A stretch of 64,000 nt of DNA from UBA1924 sp963976625 (GTDB lineage: Bacteria; Planctomycetota; Phycisphaerae; Phycisphaerales; UBA1924). Each line of letters opens with the position of its first letter. Positions within the stretch are counted from its first letter, which is position 1. Below, piece after piece: positions 41,779 through 50,030 of the stretch. Location: positions 40,565 to 104,564 of the forward strand of contig CAXBLA010000010.1 of the NCBI GenBank assembly GCA_963976625.1. The letters run 5' to 3'. A model generated the notes under the pieces. That model did not search any database. It saw only the letters and a list, made by a program, of their open reading frames with translations, and was not told the origin of the DNA. A program made the position numbers and the translations under genes.

Positions 41779-43320
41779 TTAGCCCACATCGCGTCCCTGG
41801 AACGAGAGCACGGCGATCGACAAGAACACCACGATCTGGCACACGCCGTAGAAGAAGACCAAGACGACATGCGAGCCCGGGATGGGCTGGTTCTGTGTGA
41901 CGGCGTCGAGGAGCCAGAACGATTGCATGTTGGGGACGATCGACCAGATGATCTGCGGGCCGCGGTGCACGACGGTGGGCTGGAGGAAGAGCGAATCGCC
42001 GGTCAGTGGGGGGCGCGAGACCGGGAGCACTTCGCGCCCGATCTGCATGATCGCGATCCGGTCGTCGTCGACATCGGTGATGAATAGCCCGGGCTGATCA
42101 CGGGTGTTTTTGCCCAGCACGATCTCGGGGTCGTTGGCCGGGTCCATCTCGGGATCGAGTCTGTCGAACTTGGGCGTCACCATGGCGATGCCGCTGGGCG
42201 AGGCGCTGTAGTATAGCGGGTCGCCGATCTTGATCTGGTACTTGGGCGGGCCCAGCAGCGTGATCCACATGACCGAGCCCGGGCTGCGGAGCATGAACTC
42301 GTTGTAGTTGTAGTTGTCTTGGAGCTCGGAATCGTCCAGGCTCAGAAGCTCTTGGGACTGGACATAGCGCCGTGGGTCGTAGCCGTTCTCTTCGAACTCT
42401 TCGGGCGTCATCCCGGTTCGTTTGGCGGCCAGCTCGTAGACCGAGCGCCGGTGGAAATCGTAGAGATCGACATTGAGCGGCGATTGGGTCATCGCGACGA
42501 CCCCGAAGCGGTCGTTCTCGTAGATCCCACGCCCGAACCAGTAGTTCGAGAGCAGCCCGATGACGAAGACGCCGGTGCAGATCGCGATGGTGACGACCTG
42601 CCCCAATCGCGTGGAGATGGCAGTGGCCAGCGCGGTCATCACGAACAGTGCCATCGCCAGGCACAGGCACGCGAGCATGATTTGGGGCTTGAGGTTCTCG
42701 CCCGGATTCATCATCGTCCAGTCTTCGTTGATAAAAAGCGAAGCGATGTACGCGATCCAGATCAGCGGGAGCAGCAGCAGCGATGCGAGCTGCCCGAAGG
42801 ACCAGCCATTGAGGTAGTTGCCCAGGGCCGCGAGCAGGATCGAGCCAAAGATGGCGCCGACAGAAAAGAGGATGACTGGGTAGTTCGGGTCATCGGCCGC
42901 GTTGGCCAGCACGCCGTGGCGGATGCCCAGGAGCAGGTACCCGATCATCACACCCACGGCCACAAACATCGCGACCGAGATCCCGAGGAACTTGCCAAGG
43001 ATGATGCTGGTGCGCCCGACAGGCTTGGAGACCACGGTCAGGACGGTTTTGTTCTCGATCTCGCGTGAGATCGCGGCCGTGGAGATGAAGGCGGCGAGCA
43101 GGATGCCGAGCAGGAAGATCGCGCCCATCGAGACATCGAGCAGGAGCTTGTCGTCGCCGGTCACTTCGCCGGGGACATTGTTGGCGCCCATCGAGAACCC
43201 GACGATCCAGGTGTTGAGCAGCTGGAGGAAGGCGGCCAACAGCAGCATAATGAAGAACACCGGCTGGCGGATGCTCTCTTTGAATGCGTTGCGTGCGATG
43301 GGGAGTGTCGATGTAATCAT
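41779..43320 (-). CDS. ABC-2 type transporter permease
   Basis: The 513-residue protein has a helix near the N-terminus (QPVFFIMLLLAAFLQLL) and several more around residues 65-260, a long soluble segment (about 270-470), and a final helix (VVLVFFYGVCQIVVFLSIAV). The motif AAISREIENKTVLTVVSKPVGR is the cytosolic loop typical of ABC-2 permeases. No ATPase gene adjoins it. It faces away from the SPFH/ABC cluster across a long gap. It may share that cluster's ATPase, which is a guess. Confidence 0.82.
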   Translation of the reverse strand: MITSTLPIARNAFKESIRQPVFFIMLLLAAFLQLLNTWIVGFSMGANNVPGEVTGDDKLLLDVSMGAIFLLGILLAAFISTAAISREIENKTVLTVVSKPVGRTSIILGKFLGISVAMFVAVGVMIGYLLLGIRHGVLANAADDPNYPVILFSVGAIFGSILLAALGNYLNGWSFGQLASLLLLPLIWIAYIASLFINEDWTMMNPGENLKPQIMLACLCLAMALFVMTALATAISTRLGQVVTIAICTGVFVIGLLSNYWFGRGIYENDRFGVVAMTQSPLNVDLYDFHRRSVYELAAKRTGMTPEEFEENGYDPRRYVQSQELLSLDDSELQDNYNYNEFMLRSPGSVMWITLLGPPKYQIKIGDPLYYSASPSGIAMVTPKFDRLDPEMDPANDPEIVLGKNTRDQPGLFITDVDDDRIAIMQIGREVLPVSRPPLTGDSLFLQPTVVHRGPQIIWSIVPNMQSFWLLDAVTQNQPIPGSHVVLVFFYGVCQIVVFLSIAVLSFQGRDVG

Positions 43321-43922
43321 GCAGGGGTGATGCTAGGTTCGTCAAAACCGGTTGTGCGAGCCGGCGATGGTGGTATCTGCCATGCGGATATGGCGCATCA
43401 TCTGCGCCGAGTGGTCCCGGTGGGCGTGGGGCGTGTGTGTTCTTGCTGGATACGCGGCTTGCGGCGTGGGGTTCGCGGATGGGGCTCATAATTCGATTAT
43501 TTTGAGGATTTGATCTGAACCCCTCGCGGACCGATCGCGTACCGAGGTGGTTGCATCGAGACCCGTCGGCGATCGCGGATGCGAGCCGGGGACACTGCGG
43601 GATCGAATGCACAAGCCGCTTGGTTTGGTGCGATAGTCGAGTGCAACAGCTGAGCGATCAGCAGGCAGGTGGACGGTCTCCGATGCTCTATAGATGATAC
43701 AATGGGAGAGAAGATCAGTTCGGGGTTGAATCTGGGCAAGAACATGCCCACAATACCGCCCGATCTTGTGCCCATTGATCTGTAAACAGCTAGATCGTGC
43801 ATGGTTGGCCATACCATCATGGATGATCCCATGCCAGGGCACGGTTCCGGACAAGTTGAATCAAGAAGCTGATCTATACAAGGCTGCGTGACCATGAACC
43901 ACAGACCAGAAAGATCCACCCG
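43321..43922 (+). other. Long intergenic region upstream of the SPFH/ABC cluster
   Basis: This 600-base gap separates the divergent ABC-2 permease from the first SPFH gene. It contains a possible -10 box, TACAAT, at 43698-43703 with no convincing -35, and a short inverted repeat, ATGGT/ACCAT, at 43801-43817. Open frames on both strands are present but have no ribosome-binding site or protein-like composition, and I accept none. A long leader for the cluster is possible. Confidence 0.5.
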
Positions 43923-46103
43923 ATGAGCAAGCCGATGAGCAAGGGCGATTACCTGACTTATCGCAAAGCGGTTTCGACCAGCCTGATCGGGCTGGTGTTC
44001 CAGCTTGTGCTGACGCTGATCGTCTTTGTGTATGCCAACGGTGCCGGCGATCAGGCCGCGAAGATCGCCAGCGTCTTCCTCGCGACGGGGTTGATCGGCT
44101 GGGGGCTGCTGCTCTTGGTCTACGACCAGCACCGGCGCGAGCGCATCGAAGCGATGGAGCTCGAGCAGATGGCCGTCTCGGGTGCATCGGCTGCGAGCGC
44201 GTTCGAGTCATCGGGCGACGAGCTGCGCATCGCGGCCCGGAGACTCGCCGCGATCTATAAATGGGTGATCCCCGCGGGCGCATTGCTCATCGGGTTCATC
44301 AATATTGTCTACGGCATCTCGTCGATGGGGTCTTGGATCAGCGATCCCAACCGGACACAGGGGTTCGGCTTCCAGCTCGCGATCGGGATCTCGATCGCGG
44401 TCGTCGGGTTTGTGTTTGCACGCTTTGTCTCGGGCATGGGCAAGGAGCCCGCGTGGTCGAACCTGCGTGCGGGGTCGGCTATTTCGGTCGCCGGTGCTTT
44501 GGTCGGGGTGGTGCTCGGGCTAAGCGCGTTCCTCGAGCTCGCACTCGGGCTCCGCGTCGGGCTCGACTGGGCACCCAACATCATCAGCATCGGGATGATC
44601 ATCTTCGGCTGTGAGATCGGGCTCAACTTCCTGCTCGATATCTATCGCCCACGCAAGCCCGGCGAGCTCCCCCGCCCGGCCTTTGACTCGCGTCTGCTCG
44701 GATTGCTCGCGGCTCCGGATCGGATCGCCGAGAATGTCGGCGAAGCCGTCAACTACCAGTTTGGGATCGATGTCACCTCGTCGTGGTTCTACCAGCTATT
44801 GAGCAAGTGGATCGCGGGCTTTGTCGTCCTCGGTCTCGGGCTCGGATGGCTGATGTCTGCGCTCGTGGTGGTCGAGCCGCACGAGCGGGGTCTGATTATC
44901 ACCGGCGGCGTGATCAGCGAGCCGCTGATGAGCTTCGGCGAGCAGGGCGACGGCGACATCGGCCCGGGCCTGCATGTCAAGTGGCCTTGGCCGTTCTCGA
45001 AATACGAAACACCCACGCTCGTCACCAGGCGTGGCGAGAATGAAGACCGCACGACCACGGGCGTGCGTGTGCTCCAGCTCGCCTCCAACCCGCCCACGCG
45101 GGGCACCAGCCCGGTGCTCTGGACCGAGAGCCACAGCGGCCAAGAACTGCTCAACATCGTCCAGCCAGAACGGCTCGAGGGTGGGCTTGGTGATGACGAC
45201 GCACAAATAGAGCCGGTCCCTGATCAAGACGCCGAGCTCGACGCGGCGGAGAGCTCCACCGTCGCCGAGCTCTCGCTGCTGGCGGTCGAGGTGCCCGTAC
45301 AGTATGTCGTACGCAATGTTCGGCTCTTCGATCAGTTCGCGGCTCCGGGCCAGCGTGATCGCCTGCTCCGCCAGATCGGTCGGCGCGTGGTGACTCAGTA
45401 TTTGGGTGACCTGTCGATCGACGAGATCATCGCCACCCATCGCACGGCCATGCCAGTTGAGCTCAAGAACCGTTTGGTCGAAGCCTACGGGCAGCTCAAT
45501 GACGGCGAGGGCCCCGGGATCGAGATCCTCTTCGTTGGCGTCAACGGCGTGCACCCGCCGACCAAGGTTGCACCATCGTTCGAACGCGTGATCATCGCGC
45601 GCCAGAACCGCGAATCGCTGGTCGAAGAGGCCCGCAAGTCGCAGATCACGGTGCTCACCGAGATCGCCGGGAGCGTCGAGCTCGCCGAGCGGATCAACAA
45701 GCAGCTTTATCAGCTCGAAGACATCCGGCGTGCGTCGGGCAACGATTCGATCGCGTACCTCGACGCCGAGCTTGGCGTGCAGCGTCTGCTCGAGCAAGCC
45801 GGCGGCGAAGCGGGCGAGCTGATCCTCAACGCGGGGGCGAGCCGATGGACGCGACACATGTCCGAGCGTGGTCGTGCGAGCCTGCTGAGCGGGCAGCTCG
45901 AAGCGTATCTGGCGTCGCCTCAGCTCTATCGCTCAGAGAAATACTTCGACGCGTTGCTCGCGTCGATGAAAGAATCGCGTGTCTACCTGACCCCGGCCGA
46001 CATGGCCTCGCTCAAGGTCCGTCTTGAGCTCCAGGACAACGAAGTCGGAACCGATGTGTTCGACGCCGAAGCCGGCGCCGCCGCTGCGGAAGGCATGAAT
46101 TAA
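43923..46103 (+). CDS. Polytopic SPFH/band-7 protein (HflK-related)
   Basis: The 726-residue product has about seven hydrophobic helices in the first 310 residues, for example near residues 18-38, 42-65, 115-135 and 295-315, and then an SPFH domain from about residue 317 (VVEPHERGLIITGGVI, GPGLHVKWPWPFSKYETPT) to a coiled-coil and C-terminal region near 700. An acidic insert (about 415-450) lies inside the SPFH domain. HflK/HflC proteins form membrane cages around proteases such as FtsH. The polytopic N-terminus sets this one apart from normal HflK. It is the first of three SPFH genes in a row. Confidence 0.8.
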   Translation: MSKPMSKGDYLTYRKAVSTSLIGLVFQLVLTLIVFVYANGAGDQAAKIASVFLATGLIGWGLLLLVYDQHRRERIEAMELEQMAVSGASAASAFESSGDELRIAARRLAAIYKWVIPAGALLIGFINIVYGISSMGSWISDPNRTQGFGFQLAIGISIAVVGFVFARFVSGMGKEPAWSNLRAGSAISVAGALVGVVLGLSAFLELALGLRVGLDWAPNIISIGMIIFGCEIGLNFLLDIYRPRKPGELPRPAFDSRLLGLLAAPDRIAENVGEAVNYQFGIDVTSSWFYQLLSKWIAGFVVLGLGLGWLMSALVVVEPHERGLIITGGVISEPLMSFGEQGDGDIGPGLHVKWPWPFSKYETPTLVTRRGENEDRTTTGVRVLQLASNPPTRGTSPVLWTESHSGQELLNIVQPERLEGGLGDDDAQIEPVPDQDAELDAAESSTVAELSLLAVEVPVQYVVRNVRLFDQFAAPGQRDRLLRQIGRRVVTQYLGDLSIDEIIATHRTAMPVELKNRLVEAYGQLNDGEGPGIEILFVGVNGVHPPTKVAPSFERVIIARQNRESLVEEARKSQITVLTEIAGSVELAERINKQLYQLEDIRRASGNDSIAYLDAELGVQRLLEQAGGEAGELILNAGASRWTRHMSERGRASLLSGQLEAYLASPQLYRSEKYFDALLASMKESRVYLTPADMASLKVRLELQDNEVGTDVFDAEAGAAAAEGMN

Positions 46104-46196
46104 ACCAGTACGAACCCCCGCGTGGTCTTCCGCTGAAGCCCATGCATCGACGCCCACACGGGCACGAAACGCCGATGGCGTAATGGAGAATGAGCC

Positions 46197-47198
46197 GTGA
46201 ACAAGCTCAAAAAATGGACGATTCCCCTGATCGGTGCACTGTTTTTTATCGTGATCGTGCTGTATAGCTCGAGCTTCACGGTGCGGTTCACCGAGACCGC
46301 GGTCAAGACCCGCTTCGGCTCGGCCAACGAGAACTCGATCATCACCGAGCCCGGGTTTAAGATGAAGTGGCCATTCCCGATCGAGAGCGTCACCAAGTAC
46401 GACAAGCGGATCCGTCCGGTCGAGACACGCTCGGAGACGGTGCAGACCGCCGATGATTTCCAGATCATCATCCAGGCGTACCTCAACTACCGCGTCCAGG
46501 ACCCGCTCAAGTTCTTCCAGAGCTTCTCGAACGCGGGCGAACGGGCGCAGGATCATTTCATCAAAGCTGAGAACGATGTGCTCGTGGACCTGCTCCGCAG
46601 TGCGCTCGGCGAGACAAGCAAGTACAAGATGAGCGAGCTGTTCACCTCGCAGGCTGGCGCTTCGGTTATCCCGAAACTCGAGGGCGAGGTCTTTGACCTG
46701 CTCGCCCTGGGCGGCAACGGGGGCAAGCCCCTGCAGGACTACGGCATCGAGATCATCTCGGTGGGGATCGACCGGATCGTCCTCCCCGAGGACACCACCA
46801 CCGCGGTGATCAACCGGATGGGCGCCAACCGCGACCGTCTGGCCGAGCGGTATGAGTCCGAGGGTCGCTCGCAGGCCCGCGCGATCCGGGCCGAAGCCGA
46901 GAGCAACGCCGAGCGCATCCGTGCGTTCGCCCAGCGCCGCGCCGACGAGATCCTCGCCAAGGGCGAATCCGAAGCCGCCCCGTACCTTGCTCAGCAGAAT
47001 GTGAACCCGGAGCTCGCGGTGTTCATCCAGAACATCCGCCTGATGCGTGAGTCGATGGCCAAGAAGTTCACGCTGATCTTCTCGACCTCGGACTACGGGA
47101 TGCGTCTGTTCGATCCCGACATCATCGAGCAGAGCCAGGGGCAGCTGCCCGTGCCGACACTGGGCGGCTCAACCAGCGATGAGAGCGCAGGGAGCTGA
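46197..47198 (+). CDS. hflC: SPFH-domain protease modulator HflC
   Basis: The 333-residue product has a single N-terminal helix (about residues 8-24, LIGALFFIVIVLYSSS) followed by an SPFH domain (VRFTETAVKTRFGSANENSI, EPGFKMKWPFPIESV) and a helical C-terminus (ERYESEGRSQARAIRAEAES, RADEILAKGESEAAPYLAQQ) that matches HflC. The start is GTG at 46197 with GGAGAA upstream. It stops three bases before the next SPFH gene, so translation is probably coupled. HflC and HflK form hetero-oligomers that govern FtsH. Confidence 0.88.
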   Translation: MNKLKKWTIPLIGALFFIVIVLYSSSFTVRFTETAVKTRFGSANENSIITEPGFKMKWPFPIESVTKYDKRIRPVETRSETVQTADDFQIIIQAYLNYRVQDPLKFFQSFSNAGERAQDHFIKAENDVLVDLLRSALGETSKYKMSELFTSQAGASVIPKLEGEVFDLLALGGNGGKPLQDYGIEIISVGIDRIVLPEDTTTAVINRMGANRDRLAERYESEGRSQARAIRAEAESNAERIRAFAQRRADEILAKGESEAAPYLAQQNVNPELAVFIQNIRLMRESMAKKFTLIFSTSDYGMRLFDPDIIEQSQGQLPVPTLGGSTSDESAGS

Positions 47199-47201
47199 TC
47201 A

Positions 47202-48680
47202 ATGACTGACCACAGCGACACACCCAGAGATCAAGAGCCTCACGACGAGAAGCCCATTGAGCAGGCGTCTGAGCAAGTGCACGCAGAGCACGCCGATGAC
47301 CAAGCTCCAGCCGATGGGCTCGCGCCCCGGCGTGCAGCCTCGGTCCGTTTCAACCGCGAGCAGAGTTCGGTGGCTGGCGCGGATCACATCCGCATGGACA
47401 CGGCGCACCAATCGCTGGCCGACGCGCTGCGGATCACCTATGGCTTGCTGCAGGTAGGTATGGTGGTCCTGCTGATCCTCTTCGTGTTCAGTGGGTTCCA
47501 GAAGGTCAACGAGGGCGAACGCGGGATCTCGGTGTTCCTGGGCAAGCCCGCCCAGACCAACATCGAGCCCGGGGCGCACCTGACCTGGCCGTACCCGATC
47601 GGGGAGCTGATCACGGTCACCGGCGGGGCCGAAGAGCTCGAGCTGGCCGGCGAGTTCATGCCTTCGACCTCGAGCCCGCCCTCTCTGTCGACGTCGCTGA
47701 CCTCTTTCGGCAGCCTTGCTCAGCTCAACCCTGCGAGCAGCTTCTCGGTGATCACCGCGGACCAGAACATCGCCCACGCCCAGTGGAAGGTCAACTACCA
47801 CCGCTCGGATCACCTGAGCAACCAGCAGAACATCTATCCGCAAGCCGAGGGGCTGATGATCCGTCAGGCGATCCGTCGCGGTGTCGTGCAGACGATCGCC
47901 GAGATCGATATCGATGACCTGCTCAAGAAATCCGCCGAGACCATCGCGGCCAAGGTGCGCCAGGTCGCTCAAGACTCGCTCGATCAGCTCGATGCGGGGA
48001 TCACGATCGACCGTGTGGTGCTCGTCCGCAAGACGCCGCCGTTGTATCTGCTCGATCAGTTTGCCTCGGTGCAGTCCGCGGCTCAGAACGCGGGCAAGCT
48101 GCGTGAGGACGCGCTGCTCTCACGCGATCAGCTGCTCAACGATGTCGCGGGGCGTGCGGCCGGAGTGCTCATCGATCTGATCGATCAGTACGAACGCCAT
48201 ATTGAGCTGAAGGAAGACGAGCAGGCCGTCGCGGTGTTGGCGCAGATCGATTCTGTCTTGGCCGGTGAAGAGATTGATTACAACGGGCAGAGCACCCTCG
48301 GGCTCGTCTCGGGCGAGGTCTCCGAGATCCTGATCCAGGCCAAGGCCCAGTCGTCCTCGCGGATCTCGCAGGCGATCGCGGATCTCTCGAACTTCCAGGC
48401 CAAGCAGGCCCAGTACGACGCCAACCCCTCGCTGATGATCGCACGCGACTGGTCGCTGGCGATGGGCGATTTCCTTGGAAAAGACTTCGTCGAGACGATG
48501 TACCTCCCCGAGGGCGTGGACCTGGAGCTGATGGTCAACCGCGATCCTGAGATCTCGCGTGAGCTCGACAAGAGACGACGCGAGAAGGAAGCGATCGAGT
48601 CCTATGAGCTGCGGAACAAGAGCTTCCGCGAGGCCAACTATAAATCACAGCGCGGCATTCAGCAAGAGGACGAGCCCTAA
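47202..48680 (+). CDS. hflK: SPFH-domain protein, HflK-like
   Basis: This 492-residue product has a long acidic N-terminus (about 60 residues), a membrane helix near residues 82-100 (LLQVGMVVLLILFVFSGF) and an SPFH domain (VNEGERGISVFLGKPAQTN, EPGAHLTWPYPIGELI). The second half is helical. It resembles HflK but is longer, and pairs with the preceding hflC. It ends directly before the ABC ATPase start (TAA then ATG). The symbol is given by analogy with its neighbour; a bacterial HflK function is inferred. Confidence 0.82.
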   Translation: MTDHSDTPRDQEPHDEKPIEQASEQVHAEHADDQAPADGLAPRRAASVRFNREQSSVAGADHIRMDTAHQSLADALRITYGLLQVGMVVLLILFVFSGFQKVNEGERGISVFLGKPAQTNIEPGAHLTWPYPIGELITVTGGAEELELAGEFMPSTSSPPSLSTSLTSFGSLAQLNPASSFSVITADQNIAHAQWKVNYHRSDHLSNQQNIYPQAEGLMIRQAIRRGVVQTIAEIDIDDLLKKSAETIAAKVRQVAQDSLDQLDAGITIDRVVLVRKTPPLYLLDQFASVQSAAQNAGKLREDALLSRDQLLNDVAGRAAGVLIDLIDQYERHIELKEDEQAVAVLAQIDSVLAGEEIDYNGQSTLGLVSGEVSEILIQAKAQSSSRISQAIADLSNFQAKQAQYDANPSLMIARDWSLAMGDFLGKDFVETMYLPEGVDLELMVNRDPEISRELDKRRREKEAIESYELRNKSFREANYKSQRGIQQEDEP

Positions 48681-50030
48681 ATGACCCAGACCCCGAACAC
48701 CACTGAGCCCGCGGACGCAACGACGCCGTCAACTCCTGAGACCCGACGATCCGTGGTCGGCTGCCAGCAGCTCACCAAGACCTTCAAGGACTTCTGGATG
48801 CGTGATCGCGCCCGCGCGGTCGATAAGCTCGATCTGGTGATCTACGAGCGGGAGATCTTCGGACTCCTTGGCCCCAACGGCTCGGGCAAGAGCACGATCA
48901 TCAAAATGATCCTCGGGCTCCTCAAGCCCACCAGCGGGCGCGTGGTGGTGTTCGGCAAAGCGGCCAACGATGTCGCGACCAAGAACCGCATCGGGTACCT
49001 GCCCGAGGAGAGCTACCTCTATCCGTTCCTCAACGCCCGCGAGACACTCGACTACTACGGCAAGCTCTTCGGGCTCGATCGCAAGACCCGCGAGGGACGC
49101 ATCGACGAGCTCCTCGAGATGGTCGGGCTCGAGCACGCCCAGTTCCGCCCGGTGCGTGAATATTCCAAGGGCATGCAGCGACGGATCGGGATCGCCCAGG
49201 CGCTCATAAACGACCCGGATCTGCTGATCCTCGACGAGCCGACGACGGGGCTCGATCCGATCGGCACGCGCCAGGTCAAGGACCTGATCACCGAGCTGGG
49301 GAGACGGGGCAAGACGATTATTCTCTCGAGCCACCTGCTGACCGATGTCGAGGATGTCGTCGATCGCATGGCGATCCTCTACGGCGGCAAGATCCGCGAT
49401 GAGGGCACCTGCGAGGGGCTCCTGGCGAGCACCGAGCGGACACTGATCGAGACCGATGAGCTCGACGAGCAGACCATCGCCGAGATCGACGAGGTGATCC
49501 GCCGACGCACGGGCAACGAGAAATCAATCCGAACCGTTTCGGCTCCACGCCAGAAGCTCGAAGAGCTGTTCCTGGGCGTGGTCGAGCGGGCACAGGTCGA
49601 GCGGGCATCGACATCGGGCGCGATGCAGGGCGGGCTGACCGCGGCCTTCCTGCGAGCCGACGGCGATGGACCAGCCGAGGGCGACGCGTTGATCGACTCG
49701 CTCGTGAACGATGCAGGCGCAGAGCCCAAGCCAGAAGCTCAGGGGGGCACCCCGATCGAAGAGCAGGCCGGGACCAGCGTTGAAAAGACAAAGGAAGAAT
49801 CGGTCGAGCAGGAGTCGGTCATCGGCTCGCTCATGGAGCCTGACGAAGCGGATCAGGCGGAGCAGGCAGTGGATAGAGGACAGGGCGAGGCGCCGGGCGT
49901 CGGCTCGGGCCAGCCCGCCAAACCAGCCGAGGAAGTCGACCTGGGCGTGATCGGTTCGCTGCTCGGCGAAGACACAGACGACGATCAAGATGGTCCACGC
50001 GATGAGGGCGAGAAGGGGTCCAAGCAGTGA
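48681..50030 (+). CDS. ABC transporter ATP-binding protein with acidic C-terminal extension
   Basis: The 449-residue product has Walker A GPNGSGKST (64-72), the signature YSKGMQRRI (161-169) and Walker B LLILDEPTTGLD (181-192), the layout of ABC-2 exporter ATPases. After the ATPase domain, from about residue 320, comes a 130-residue, glutamate-rich, low-complexity tail with repeated GSL motifs (IGSLMEPDEADQAEQ, LGVIGSLLGEDTDDD). It starts at the base after the HflK stop and overlaps the permease gene by four bases, so they are coupled. Confidence 0.9.
   Translation: MTQTPNTTEPADATTPSTPETRRSVVGCQQLTKTFKDFWMRDRARAVDKLDLVIYEREIFGLLGPNGSGKSTIIKMILGLLKPTSGRVVVFGKAANDVATKNRIGYLPEESYLYPFLNARETLDYYGKLFGLDRKTREGRIDELLEMVGLEHAQFRPVREYSKGMQRRIGIAQALINDPDLLILDEPTTGLDPIGTRQVKDLITELGRRGKTIILSSHLLTDVEDVVDRMAILYGGKIRDEGTCEGLLASTERTLIETDELDEQTIAEIDEVIRRRTGNEKSIRTVSAPRQKLEELFLGVVERAQVERASTSGAMQGGLTAAFLRADGDGPAEGDALIDSLVNDAGAEPKPEAQGGTPIEEQAGTSVEKTKEESVEQESVIGSLMEPDEADQAEQAVDRGQGEAPGVGSGQPAKPAEEVDLGVIGSLLGEDTDDDQDGPRDEGEKGSKQ

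Noticed and set aside
43497..44132. Minus-strand frames in the 600-base gap before the SPFH cluster
   Set aside because: They overlap the first SPFH gene, have no start signal, and their translations do not look protein-like.
43923..48680. SPFH trio as a phage-defence system
   Set aside because: No nuclease, toxin or sensing partner is present; the neighbours are an exporter and a structural protein.
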